Below, in pieces: positions 44,899 through 53,403 of a stretch of 64,000 nt of DNA; the first letter of the stretch is position 1; each line of letters opens with the position of its first letter. Location: NCBI GenBank assembly GCA_964649815.1, contig CAZYQC010000009.1, positions 17,428 to 81,427 on the forward strand, given 5' to 3'. Below the pieces are notes generated by a model, which was not told where the DNA came from, ran no database searches, and worked only from the letters and a program-made list of their open reading frames with translations. The position numbers and the translations under genes are program-made. The stretch comes from G013214665 sp964649815. Its GTDB lineage: Bacteria; Pseudomonadota; Alphaproteobacteria; Rhodobacterales; Rhodobacteraceae.

Positions 44899-45771
44899 AT
44901 GCCACTCAACGCCCGCATCGAAAACGCCATTGCAGAGGCTGTCGCTATTGGCCAGGGGCGCGGGGCTGTGCCGGGGCGCTTGGCGTCGGCGTTGCATTAC
45001 GCGACTGCACCGGGAGGCGCGCGAATCCGTCCAACGATTCTGACCAGCGTTGCCTTGGCCTGCGGCGACGACCGGCCAGCTGTCACGGATGCGGCCGCTG
45101 CTGCGCTTGAGCTGATCCATTGTGCGTCGCTTGTGCATGACGATCTGCCTTGCTTTGACGATGCCGATATTCGACGGGGCAAGCCGAGTGTGCATCGCGC
45201 CTATTCCGAGCCGTTGGCCGTTCTGGCTGGCGATAGCCTCATTATCCTTGCGTTCGAGATTTTGGCGCGGGCGGCGCAGCATGGGCCTGATAGGTCGACG
45301 CAATTGCTTTTGACGTTATCGCAGCGGTCCGGCATGCCCGGAGGTATTTGTGCGGGCCAGGCCTGGGAGAGCGAAGACAAGGTTGATCTCTCTGCGTATC
45401 ACCAGGCAAAGACCGGCGCTTTGTTTATTGCGGCCACACAGATGGGTGCCGTTGCTGCAGGCCAAGAGGCTGAGCCGTGGTTCGAGCTTGGTGCTCGGAT
45501 CGGAGAGGCATTCCAAGTCGCTGACGATCTGCGGGATGCGTTCTACGATGAAGAGACGCTGGGCAAGCCAGCGGGTCAGGACGACCTGCACGGACGTCCG
45601 AACGCGGTTGCGGCCTATGGCGTCAGCGGCGCGATCTCGCGGTTAAAGGACATTTTGGGTGGGGCCATCGCGTCTATCCCATCCTGCCCAGGCGAAGCGC
45701 AGCTTGCGGCTTTGGTCCGGGCCTATGCCGAAAAGCTGACCCCAGTCGCACCGCATCGTCAGAATGTCTGA
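44899..45771 (+). CDS. crtE: Geranylgeranyl diphosphate synthase
   Basis: Prenyltransferase making the C20 precursor for carotenoids and the bacteriochlorophyll tail. The 290-residue protein has the first Asp-rich motif DDLPCFDD near residue 82 and the second, DDLRD, near 213. GGGAGGC precedes the ATG. It overlaps crtF by 8 bp. Confidence 0.95.
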   Translation: MPLNARIENAIAEAVAIGQGRGAVPGRLASALHYATAPGGARIRPTILTSVALACGDDRPAVTDAAAAALELIHCASLVHDDLPCFDDADIRRGKPSVHRAYSEPLAVLAGDSLIILAFEILARAAQHGPDRSTQLLLTLSQRSGMPGGICAGQAWESEDKVDLSAYHQAKTGALFIAATQMGAVAAGQEAEPWFELGARIGEAFQVADDLRDAFYDEETLGKPAGQDDLHGRPNAVAAYGVSGAISRLKDILGGAIASIPSCPGEAQLAALVRAYAEKLTPVAPHRQNV

Positions 45772-46900
45772 TCAAACCGCACTTCCCGCCTGGAGGGGCA
45801 GCTGGCTCAATCGTCTTGTGGCGCGGCCGGGGTTTCAGAGATGGGCGGCGGGTATGCCGTTCATTCGCCGCAGCGCGCGGGCAGATGGGGCGGCTTTGTT
45901 CGACATCGTCCAGGGCTTTGTCACCAGTCAGGCGCTGGCCGCACTGATCGAGCTGGAGATTTTCAAACGCTTGCGGGGTGGGCCCATGTCGGCGGCGACG
46001 CTTGGGCAAGATTGTTTGATACCAGAAGACCGTATGCGCGTCTTGCTGCAGGCGGGTGCGGCGATGGGGCTGTTGAAGCGGCGGCGCGATGGGCGTTTCG
46101 CGCTGGCGCGAAAAGGCGCGGCCTTATTGGGTGTGCCGGGCTTGGACGCCATGATCCGGCACCACAAAGCGTTTTATGAAGACCTGCGCGATCCGGTTGC
46201 CTTGCTTCGCGGGGACATAGGGCGCACGCAGTTGGCAGAATTCTGGCCGTATGTCTTTGGCGCGCGTGGCGCCGTCGACCCTGATGTTGCCGAGACATAT
46301 TCCGATCTGATGGCCCAAAGCCAAACGCTGGTGGCGGAAGACACGCTGCGTGCTGTCTCTTTCAGAGACGTGAAGCATCTGATGGATGTGGGCGGAGGCA
46401 CGGGAGCTTTCCTCGGTGAGGCTGGATTGGCGCAACGGGCGATGCGCATGACGCTTTTTGATCTGCCGGTGGTCGTGCCAGGGGCCGAGGCGCGGTTTGC
46501 GCGGTTGGGCATGGCGGAACGGGTCGCGATTGTCCCTGGCTCTTTCCGGGATCAGGATTTGCCCGAAGGTGCCGATGCCATTTCCTTGGTGCGCGTGCTT
46601 TATGATCATGCAGATGAAACCGTGCGTGACCTGCTGGCCAAGGTCTATGCGGCGCTGCCGCCAGGAGGGCGTTTGATCATCAGCGAGCCAATGGCCGGCG
46701 GTGCACGGCCAGAACGCGCAGGAGATGTCTATTTCGCCTTTTACACAATGACGATGATGACAGGGCGCGCGCGCTCGGCCGAGGAAATCGGAGCGTTGTG
46801 CGCAGAGGCCGGTTTCGAAGCGATCCGATCTCCAACGCCAGCACGGCCGTTTGTGACGCGGGTTCTGACCGCGCGAAAACCGGTTGGGAACACCTCCTGA
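45764..46900 (+). CDS. crtF: Demethylspheroidene O-methyltransferase
   Basis: SAM-dependent O-methylation of 1-hydroxycarotenoids, completing the methoxy end of spheroidene. The 378-residue protein has an N-terminal dimerisation/winged-helix region and the SAM motif LMDVGGGTGAFLGEAG near residue 207. It ends just before the paired operators of bchC. Confidence 0.94.
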   Translation: MSDQTALPAWRGSWLNRLVARPGFQRWAAGMPFIRRSARADGAALFDIVQGFVTSQALAALIELEIFKRLRGGPMSAATLGQDCLIPEDRMRVLLQAGAAMGLLKRRRDGRFALARKGAALLGVPGLDAMIRHHKAFYEDLRDPVALLRGDIGRTQLAEFWPYVFGARGAVDPDVAETYSDLMAQSQTLVAEDTLRAVSFRDVKHLMDVGGGTGAFLGEAGLAQRAMRMTLFDLPVVVPGAEARFARLGMAERVAIVPGSFRDQDLPEGADAISLVRVLYDHADETVRDLLAKVYAALPPGGRLIISEPMAGGARPERAGDVYFAFYTMTMMTGRARSAEEIGALCAEAGFEAIRSPTPARPFVTRVLTARKPVGNTS

Positions 46901-46909
46901 CAGAGAAAG

Positions 46910-46927
46910 TGTCTAAATAAATTGACA
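46910..46927. promoter_or_regulatory. PpsR/CrtJ-type operator upstream of bchC, site 1
   Basis: TGTCTAAATAAATTGACA fits TGT-N12-ACA; exactly 8 bp separates it from site 2, as in the classic CrtJ-bound bchC promoter. Confidence 0.78.
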
Positions 46928-46935
46928 CTTAGATA

Positions 46936-46953
46936 TGTAAGCCTAAAATGACA
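46936..46953. promoter_or_regulatory. PpsR/CrtJ-type operator upstream of bchC, site 2
   Basis: TGTAAGCCTAAAATGACA fits TGT-N12-ACA; 63 bp before the bchC ATG. Controls bchCXYZ and probably the puf genes by read-through. Confidence 0.76.
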
Positions 46954-47016
46954 CTGACGTAAAACCGCGGCGATGAGTCTCTCTGCACATCGCCATAACA
47001 AGAGGGAGGTCTTCTG

Positions 47017-47952
47017 ATGGACGCACATGCCGTTCTCCTTAAAGGTCCTAAAGACCTCGACGTGGTTCCCCTGGCGCTGACGCGGCCGGGTCCTGCGGAT
47101 CTTGTTGTTGATATTACGCATTCCGGGATCTCGACGGGGACCGAAAAACTCTTTTGGTCTGGGGATATGCCGCCCTTTCCGGGCATGGGATATCCGCTGG
47201 TGCCTGGCTATGAGGCCGCGGGCGAGATTGTGGAGGCGGGCGCGCTGACCGGGTTCAAACCGGGCGAGCGGGTCTTTGTTCCGGGCGCGAATTGCTTTGA
47301 CGGTGCGTTCGGTCTTTTTGGTGGTGCTGCCAATCGCGTGGTCACGGACAGCGCTCGTGTCACCCGAATCGATGCGGGCCTTGGTGCGGAAGGCGCATTG
47401 CTTGCGCTGGCCGCAACGGCGCGACATGCGATGGCAGGGCTGAACAAGGCCGTGCCGGACTTGATTGTTGGTCATGGCGTGCTGGGCCGGTTGTTGGCGC
47501 GGCTGACGATTGCAGCAGGCGCACCGGCCCCGATGGTCTGGGAAATTGACCCCGACCGGATGGCTGGGGCCTCGGGCTATGAGGTCTTGCACCCAGACCA
47601 GGATGAGCGTCGGGACTATACATCGATCTATGACGCCTCGGGTCAGGGCGAATTGCTGAATGATCTGGTCGGACGCATCGCCAAGGGCGGTGAGATCGTC
47701 CTTGCCGGTTTTTATTCCGCGCCTTTGTCTTTTGCCTTTCCACCGGCCTTTATGAAGGAAGCCCGGTTCCGCGTTGCTGCGGAATGGACGCGCGACGATT
47801 TGATCGCGACGCGGGCCTTGGTGGAGAGCGCGACCCTATCGCTGGATGGGTTGATCACGCATCGGGCCGATGCGCGCAACGCGCCGGACGCCTACGCGAC
47901 GGCCTTCACCGATCCAGCTTGTTTGAAAATGATGATGACGTGGGAGCACTGA
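47017..47952 (+). CDS. bchC: 3-hydroxyethyl bacteriochlorophyllide a dehydrogenase
   Basis: Oxidises the C3 hydroxyethyl group to acetyl, giving bacteriochlorophyllide a. The 311-residue protein is a medium-chain dehydrogenase relative (GYPLVPGYEAAGEIVEAG near residue 55). GAGGGAGG stands before the ATG. First gene of bchCXYZ-puf. Confidence 0.95.
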   Translation: MDAHAVLLKGPKDLDVVPLALTRPGPADLVVDITHSGISTGTEKLFWSGDMPPFPGMGYPLVPGYEAAGEIVEAGALTGFKPGERVFVPGANCFDGAFGLFGGAANRVVTDSARVTRIDAGLGAEGALLALAATARHAMAGLNKAVPDLIVGHGVLGRLLARLTIAAGAPAPMVWEIDPDRMAGASGYEVLHPDQDERRDYTSIYDASGQGELLNDLVGRIAKGGEIVLAGFYSAPLSFAFPPAFMKEARFRVAAEWTRDDLIATRALVESATLSLDGLITHRADARNAPDAYATAFTDPACLKMMMTWEH

Positions 47953-47956
47953 AGGC

Positions 47957-48958
47957 ATGAAAGACGAAGTGCCCAACCTGAAGGATTTTGATCAGCGGTT
48001 GCGCGATGAAGCGCATGAAGATCTGGCGGATGTGTTGCCCGCAGAGGCAACAAAGAAAACTCAGATCATCGCGATCTATGGCAAAGGTGGGATTGGCAAA
48101 TCCTTCACGCTTGCGAACCTCAGTCACATGATGGCCGAGCAGGGTAAGCGCGTGCTGCTTATTGGCTGCGACCCCAAATCCGATACGACGTCGCTGCTGT
48201 TCGGGGGCAAGGCCTGTCCGACGATCATCGAGACATCGACCCGCAAGAAGCTTGCCGGGGAAGAAGTGTCGATTGGAGACGTATGCTTTAAACGCGGCGG
48301 CGTGTTCGCGATGGAACTCGGCGGGCCCGAGGTTGGGCGCGGTTGTGGTGGTCGGGGGATCATCCACGGGTTTGAGCTGTTGGAGAAGCTGGGCTTTCAC
48401 GACTGGGACTTCGACTATGTCTTGCTCGACTTTTTGGGCGACGTGGTCTGCGGCGGCTTTGGCCTGCCGATTGCGCGGGACATGGCGCAGAAGGTGATCC
48501 TGGTTGGGTCGAACGATCTGCAATCACTCTATGTCGCAAACAACGTGTGTTCCGCGGTGGAGTATTTCCGCAAGCTGGGCGGCAACGTTGGTGTTGCGGG
48601 GCTGGTGATCAACAAAGACGACGGTTCAGGCGAGGCGCAGGCTTTTGCCGAAGCGGTCGACATTCCCGTGCTGGCCTCGATCCCGCAGGACGACGATCTG
48701 CGGAAGAAGTCGGCGAACTACCAGATTGTTGGCACGGCCGAGTCGCAATGGGGTGGGCTATTTGCAGAGTTGGGGCTGAATGTAGCGGATGCACCGCCTG
48801 TGCGGCCTGCACCGTTGTCGCAAGATGGCTTGCTGGAATTGTTTGATGGGTCGGACACGGGCGCGGGCGTCGTTCTGGAACCGGCGACGGATGAAGACAT
48901 GCGCGGGGCATTCTATGCGCCCAAAGCTTCGTTGGAGGTCGTTTATGACGAAGCATGA
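47957..48958 (+). CDS. bchX: Chlorophyllide a reductase iron protein
   Basis: NifH-like ATPase that feeds electrons to BchYZ for reduction of ring B. The 333-residue protein has the P-loop YGKGGIGKS near residue 40 and the cluster Cys residues in GRGCGGRG and DVVCGGF. It starts four bases after bchC. A composite repeat element separates it from bchY. Confidence 0.97.
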   Translation: MKDEVPNLKDFDQRLRDEAHEDLADVLPAEATKKTQIIAIYGKGGIGKSFTLANLSHMMAEQGKRVLLIGCDPKSDTTSLLFGGKACPTIIETSTRKKLAGEEVSIGDVCFKRGGVFAMELGGPEVGRGCGGRGIIHGFELLEKLGFHDWDFDYVLLDFLGDVVCGGFGLPIARDMAQKVILVGSNDLQSLYVANNVCSAVEYFRKLGGNVGVAGLVINKDDGSGEAQAFAEAVDIPVLASIPQDDDLRKKSANYQIVGTAESQWGGLFAELGLNVADAPPVRPAPLSQDGLLELFDGSDTGAGVVLEPATDEDMRGAFYAPKASLEVVYDEA

Positions 48959-48968
48959 GGCGAGCGGG

Positions 48969-49062
48969 TTCGGATCGCTGGTGCGATCCGACAGGGCAGG
49001 GGGCGCTGCCCCCCTTGGCCTGACGGCCAATTCCCCCCGGAGTATTTTTGTCCAAAAGAATG
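48969..49062 (+). repeat. Composite hairpin/TATTTTT-CCAAAAG element between bchX and bchY
   Basis: Dyad CGGATCGC-TGGT-GCGATCCG (48971-48990), hairpin GGGGGC-GCT-GCCCCC, a second dyad TTGGCC-TGAC-GGCCAA, then GGAGTATTTTTGTCCAAAAG. It occupies nearly the whole 114-bp gap and ends 11 bp before the proposed bchY start. Longest of the three composite copies. Confidence 0.75.
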
Positions 49063-49072
49063 CGAGTGCCGT

Positions 49073-50650
49073 TTGAGCGCGCGGGTCACATATGACGCCG
49101 CCGACGAGGTTGAGGTCGTGAAGGGGCATCCTGGTGAGGAGGCGTCGAACGGCGCGGTCTTGGATCAAGTCCGGGATGACGCATTGGGATGTCACTCGGG
49201 CTCGGAGATGGAGGCGGCTGCGCGGATGGCGGGGCAGTCTGAGCTGTTGGATCGATTTGCAGAGGATTATCCGCAGGGACCGCATGACAAACCGCAATCG
49301 ATGTGTCCGGCGTTTGGCTCTTTGCGGGTCGGGCTGCGGATGCGGCGGGTGGCGACGGTTTTGTCTGGATCTGCCTGTTGTGTTTATGGGCTCACGTTCG
49401 TGTCGCACTTCTATGGGGCGCGGCGGTCGGTTGGCTATGTGCCGTTCAATTCTGAGACGTTGGTGACGGGCAAGCTTTTTGAGGACATCCGTGACAGCGT
49501 GCATGAGTTGGCCGATCCGGACCGGTATGATGCAATCGTCGTGACGAATTTGTGTGTGCCGACGGCTTCGGGCGTGCCGTTGCGGTTGTTGCCCGATGAG
49601 ATCAACGGGGTTCGGATTGTCGGGATCGATGTGCCCGGTTTTGGCATTCCGACACATGCCGAGGCGAAGGATGTCCTTGCTGGTGCGATGCTGGCTTATG
49701 CGCGGGCGGAGATTGAAGCGGGGCCTGTGGCGGCACCTGTTGGGGGCAAGTCGGATCGCCCGACGGTGAGCCTGTTGGGTGAGATGTTCCCAGCGGATCC
49801 GGTGATGATTGGTCAGATGCTGGCGCCTTTGGGGTTGGCAGCGGGACCTGTGGTGCCCTGCCGCGAATGGCGGGAATTGTATTCTGCGCTGGATTGCGGA
49901 GCGGTGGCTGCGGTGCATCCGTTCTACACGTCAGCGGTTCGAGAGTTTCAGGCGGCTGGTCGGACGGTTGTTGGCTCGGCGCCGGTGGGTGTCGAGGGCA
50001 CTGCGGCCTGGCTTGCAGCCATCGGCGATGCCTTTGGAGTGTCGGCCGACACGGTTGGTCAGGCGCAAAACGCAGTCCTGCCGGCGATTGCGGGTGCGTT
50101 GCAAGGCGCGCGGATTGACGGGGCCGTCACGCTTTCGGGTTACGAGGGTTCAGAGCTGTTGGTCGCACGCTTGCTGATCGAGAGTGGGGCGGATGTTCCC
50201 TATGTTGGCACGGCCTGCCCGAAGACGCCATGGAACACCGAGGACGCGGCTTGGCTGGCGGACAAGGGCGTGCAGGTGAAATTCCGCGCCTCGCTGGAAG
50301 ATGATTGCGCGGCGATGGAGGCGATCAAGCCTGACCTAGCCGTTGGTACAACGCCCGTTGTGCAAAAGGCCAAAGAGCTGGGCGTGCCGGGGCTTTACTT
50401 TACCAACCTGATTTCAGCGCGGCCCTTAATGGGTGTCGCGGGGGCGGGATCGCTCGCTCAGGTGGTGAATGCGGCCATCGGGAACAAAGACCGTATGGCG
50501 CATATGAAGGCCTTTTTCGAAGGCGTAGGCACCGAGGATACCGCAGGTGTCTGGGAAGATGAGCCCAACCTGCGGCCTGATTTCCGCGCGCAGAATGCCA
50601 AGAAGCTGGAACGCCAAGCCAAAGCCGCGAAGGCGGCGGAGATGATCTGA
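49073..50650 (+). CDS. bchY: Chlorophyllide a reductase subunit Y
   Basis: NifD-like subunit that with BchZ forms the catalytic part reducing chlorophyllide a. The ~525-residue protein carries the family Cys residues in SMCPAFGSLRVGLRMRR, GSACCVYG and LCVPTA. The start is weak: TTG at 49073, with GTG at 49118 as alternative. The first ~75 residues are poorly conserved-looking and include a repeat-derived stretch at 49160-49181. Confidence 0.94.
   Translation: MSARVTYDAADEVEVVKGHPGEEASNGAVLDQVRDDALGCHSGSEMEAAARMAGQSELLDRFAEDYPQGPHDKPQSMCPAFGSLRVGLRMRRVATVLSGSACCVYGLTFVSHFYGARRSVGYVPFNSETLVTGKLFEDIRDSVHELADPDRYDAIVVTNLCVPTASGVPLRLLPDEINGVRIVGIDVPGFGIPTHAEAKDVLAGAMLAYARAEIEAGPVAAPVGGKSDRPTVSLLGEMFPADPVMIGQMLAPLGLAAGPVVPCREWRELYSALDCGAVAAVHPFYTSAVREFQAAGRTVVGSAPVGVEGTAAWLAAIGDAFGVSADTVGQAQNAVLPAIAGALQGARIDGAVTLSGYEGSELLVARLLIESGADVPYVGTACPKTPWNTEDAAWLADKGVQVKFRASLEDDCAAMEAIKPDLAVGTTPVVQKAKELGVPGLYFTNLISARPLMGVAGAGSLAQVVNAAIGNKDRMAHMKAFFEGVGTEDTAGVWEDEPNLRPDFRAQNAKKLERQAKAAKAAEMI
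49160..49181. repeat. GGATCAAGTCCGGG repeat inside bchY
   Basis: The core GGATCAAGTCCGGG is the same as in the 24.2-kb tandem array palindrome, here with one arm decayed, and is translated within the variable BchY N-terminus (residues about 30-36). Confidence 0.55.
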
Positions 50651-50853
50651 TGCGCGTATGTGGACCATATATGCGCGGCGGGGCGAGGCGGCTCGATCTT
50701 GCGTGCCATAGGCTGAGATTAAGGCCGAAGGTTGCTGGGCAAGCGCTGGACCGTAAGGGGTTGCTTTTTGGTCGCGAGGCCCCGGATCTAGTCCGGGGCG
50801 TCGATCGGGTTCCAGGTGGCGCGCTCTCTTATGGGGAGGGCTGCGCATGTTGA
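50650..50853 (+). other. 67-codon bridging ORF across the bchY-bchZ gap
   Basis: The ATG overlaps the bchY stop (TGATG) and the stop lies just inside bchZ (bchZ ATG 50847, this stop ends 50853). The Arg/Gly-rich peptide has no family resemblance. It spans a 196-bp gap that holds the palindrome CCCCGGATCTAGTCCGGGG at 50780-50798. It may only serve translational coupling, or be fortuitous. Confidence 0.35.
50780..50798. repeat. 19-bp REP-like palindrome between bchY and bchZ
   Basis: CCCCGGATCTAGTCCGGGG; one base from the palindrome CCCCGGATCAAGTCCGGGG of the tandem array at 24.2 kb. Confidence 0.75.
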
Positions 50854-52328
50854 TCCAGGATCATGATCGGGCTGGCGGCTATTGGGGTGCGGTTTATGCG
50901 TTCTGTGCCGTGAAGGGTTTGCAATGCGTCATTGACGGGCCGGTCGGGTGCGAGAACCTGCCGGTGACTTCGGTTCTGCATTACACCGATGCGTTGCCTC
51001 CGCATGAGCTTCCGATTGTTGTCACCGGCCTGGGCGAAGAAGAGTTGGGCCGCGATGGGACAGAGGGCGCGATGAAGCGCGCCTGGGGTACGTTGGACCC
51101 CGCCTTGCCCGCCGTGGTCGTCACGGGCTCCATCGCTGAGATGATCGGCGGGGGCGTCACGCCACAAGGCACCAATATTCAGCGTTTTCTCCCACGGACC
51201 ATTGACGAAGATCAATGGGAAGCTGCGGACCGCGCGATGACATGGATTTTCACCGAGTTCGGCATGACCAAAGGGCGCATGCCACCGGAGAAGAAACGCC
51301 CCGACGGCGCCAAGCCGCGGGTCAACATTTTGGGCCCGATGTACGGGACATTTAACATGCCGTCTGATCTGGCCGAAGTGCGCCGGTTGGTCGAGGGCAT
51401 TGGCGCTGAGGTCAACATGGTGATGCCGTTGGGTGCCCATGTGGCCGATATGCGAAATTTGGTGAATGCGGATGTCAACATCTGCATGTACCGCGAGTTC
51501 GGTCGCGGGCTGTGTGAGCTTCTTGCCAAGCCATACTTGCAAGCGCCGATAGGGGTCGAGAGCACTGGTAAGTTCCTGCGCGCACTGGGGGACCTGCTGG
51601 GCCTCGACCCCGAACCTTTCATCGCTAAAGAGAAACATAGCACGCTGAAGCCAATTTGGGACCTTTGGCGCTCGGTTACGCAGGATTTCTTTGCCACGGC
51701 CTCGTTTGGGATCGTCGCAAATGAAACCTACGCGCGTGGTATCCGTCTGTTTTTAGAGACAGATATGGGATTGCCTTGCGATTTTGCAGTGGCGCGCGTG
51801 GCCGGGAAAAAAACCAACAATAATGAAGTTCGAGCTCTGATTGAGCAGAAAAAGCCGCTGATCGTGCTCGGGTCGATCAATGAAAAGATCTATATGGCCG
51901 AGGCGAAAGCGGGGCATGGGCCGTCGCCTGCCTTTATCCCGGCGTCCTTTCCTGGCGCGGCCATCCGGCGTCATACTGGCACCCCGATGATGGGATATGC
52001 CGGTGCCACCTATCTGATCCAAGAGATTTGCAACGGCCTTTTTGATGCGCTGTTCCATATCCTGCCGCTTGGCAGTGAGATGGATGCGGCCGAGGCCACA
52101 CCAACCAATTTGCGCAGGGACTTCCCATGGGATCCTGATGCGCAGGCGCTGCTTGATGAACTGGTCGCAGCGCATCCAATCCTGACCCGCATCTCTGCGG
52201 CAAAAACCCTGCGCGACAAGGCGGAGCAAGCCGCGTTGGCGCAGGGTGCAGAGCGGGTCGTTTTAGAAACAGTGCGCGCATTAGACCCGGCTGGAGCCGG
52301 GCGACAATCGGGAGGACAGACAGCATGA
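50847..52328 (+). CDS. bchZ: Chlorophyllide a reductase subunit Z
   Basis: NifK-like subunit of the BchYZ catalytic component. The 493-residue protein begins MLIQDHDRAGGYWGAVYAFC, the BchZ signature, with a conserved Cys in GPVGCENLP. GGGGAGGG lies before the ATG. It overlaps pufQ by 4 bp, linking pigment reduction and the puf genes. Confidence 0.97.
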   Translation: MLIQDHDRAGGYWGAVYAFCAVKGLQCVIDGPVGCENLPVTSVLHYTDALPPHELPIVVTGLGEEELGRDGTEGAMKRAWGTLDPALPAVVVTGSIAEMIGGGVTPQGTNIQRFLPRTIDEDQWEAADRAMTWIFTEFGMTKGRMPPEKKRPDGAKPRVNILGPMYGTFNMPSDLAEVRRLVEGIGAEVNMVMPLGAHVADMRNLVNADVNICMYREFGRGLCELLAKPYLQAPIGVESTGKFLRALGDLLGLDPEPFIAKEKHSTLKPIWDLWRSVTQDFFATASFGIVANETYARGIRLFLETDMGLPCDFAVARVAGKKTNNNEVRALIEQKKPLIVLGSINEKIYMAEAKAGHGPSPAFIPASFPGAAIRRHTGTPMMGYAGATYLIQEICNGLFDALFHILPLGSEMDAAEATPTNLRRDFPWDPDAQALLDELVAAHPILTRISAAKTLRDKAEQAALAQGAERVVLETVRALDPAGAGRQSGGQTA

Positions 52329-52558
52329 CTGATCTGACAAGCGACATCGTCGTTGAGGAAAATGCGCCAAAGCGAAAGCGGGCGGTCAAGACCGAGTTCA
52401 TGGCTTATTTCGCAATCATATTCGTCGCGACGCTACCGCTGGCAACGCTGACGTGGGCCTTGGCCGCGATACGATCGCGCAGCCTGACCGACAAAGGGCC
52501 GGTGGCCCGTGCCTGGAGCCAGGCGCGGATCATAACACCGATGATTTTTTCCGCGTGA
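52325..52558 (+). CDS. pufQ: PufQ, puf operon pigment-related protein
   Basis: Small single-span membrane protein (77 residues; helix about 27-48) linked to bacteriochlorophyll precursor handling and complex assembly in Rhodobacter. Recognised by position (ATGA overlap with bchZ, before pufBA), length and hydrophobicity. Confidence 0.9.
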   Translation: MTDLTSDIVVEENAPKRKRAVKTEFMAYFAIIFVATLPLATLTWALAAIRSRSLTDKGPVARAWSQARIITPMIFSA

Positions 52559-52828
52559 CATGCGCGGCCCGACATAGCTTTGGCTCCGGGTATTCGGAAA
52601 CGCGTGGCGATGCCTCTGGGCACAGCCAATGGGGTGCGATGCGCCTGGCGTTTTCTGCCGGATCACGGCGGTGTCGGAAGGAATTTCCTAAAGCTGAAGT
52701 GCGCCTGCTTTGGGATCAAGAGCTGGACGTCTGGCGACAGGCGGACAGAGCCCGAAGGAGGGATGAGCCCTCCCAAGGACCCGGCCGCGGGGTGCGCGGC
52801 GTCAGCATAAAATTCCGGAGGAATCCTT
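52559..52828 (+). promoter_or_regulatory. pufQ-pufB leader, non-coding
   Basis: These 270 bp hold no convincing gene. A hairpin GGAGGG-ATGAG-CCCTCC occurs at 52757-52773 and smaller GC dyads elsewhere. In Rhodobacter this interval is a site of puf mRNA processing; the same is inferred here. A strong GGAGGAA ribosome site for pufB ends it. Confidence 0.5.
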
Positions 52829-52975
52829 ATGGCTGATAATAACCTGTCTTTCACAGGTCTCACAGATGAGCAGGCGCAAGAATTGCACTCTGTCTACATG
52901 AGCGGGCTCTGGCTGTTTTCAGCCGTGGCTGTTGTCGCTCATTTGGCGACGTTCATCTGGAACCCGTGGTTCTGA
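52829..52975 (+). CDS. pufB: Light-harvesting 1 beta chain
   Basis: Bacteriochlorophyll-binding antenna polypeptide of 48 residues: MADNNLSFTGLTDEQAQELH, then one helix with the ligand His (VVAHLATFIWNPWF). CCGGAGGAA lies upstream. It is too short for a long-ORF scan but fits LH1 beta at every anchor. Confidence 0.97.
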   Translation: MADNNLSFTGLTDEQAQELHSVYMSGLWLFSAVAVVAHLATFIWNPWF

Positions 52976-52989
52976 GGAAGGATTGAGAC

Positions 52990-53154
52990 ATGGCAAAGTT
53001 CTACAAGATCTGGCTCATCTTTGATCCACGTCGTGTGTTTGTTGCACAAGGCGTCTTTCTGTTCCTCTTGGCGGCGATGATTCACCTCGTCCTGCTGTCC
53101 ACGGAGCAATTCAACTGGTTTGAAATCGCAGCTATGAAAGCAGCTGGCGGCTAA
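52990..53154 (+). CDS. pufA: Light-harvesting 1 alpha chain
   Basis: 54-residue LH1 alpha polypeptide: MAKFYKIWLIFDPRRVFVAQ, then a helix with the bacteriochlorophyll-ligating His in AAMIHLVLLST and NWFEI after it. It follows pufB by 14 bp with GAGGAAGG as ribosome site. Confidence 0.97.
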   Translation: MAKFYKIWLIFDPRRVFVAQGVFLFLLAAMIHLVLLSTEQFNWFEIAAMKAAGG

Positions 53155-53178
53155 ATCCTGTTGATTTGACAAAACAGC

Positions 53179-53219
53179 GCTGCGGGCGGGGCAACAGTGC
53201 GTCCCCGCTCGCCCGCAGC
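53179..53219 (+). promoter_or_regulatory. pufA-pufL intercistronic mRNA hairpin
   Basis: GCTGCGGGCG pairs with CGCCCGCAGC, with an inner GGG/CCC stem. The same place in Rhodobacter has a hairpin that stabilises pufBA mRNA against 3' decay and sets the antenna-to-reaction-centre ratio. The remaining ~180 bp to pufL show no gene. Confidence 0.8.
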
Positions 53220-53403
53220 AGACACTAGAGCACGTTTCGTTCAGTCGAGGCATCATGGGCGGTCAGGCCAGGTGGCCGGGCCCGCCCGTGGTGATCCGCC
53301 AAGGCGTAAGACCGGGTGGCGCGTGCTGTATCTAAATTCGAAGACGGCTGACGTGACCGCCTAACACCAGGCACGCGCGCCGCCAAACGCGGAGACAACA
53401 GAG

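Noticed and set aside
52453..52836. 127-codon frame across pufQ-pufB
   Set aside because: It overlaps pufQ out of frame, is Arg/Gly-rich, and pufB has its own strong ribosome site.
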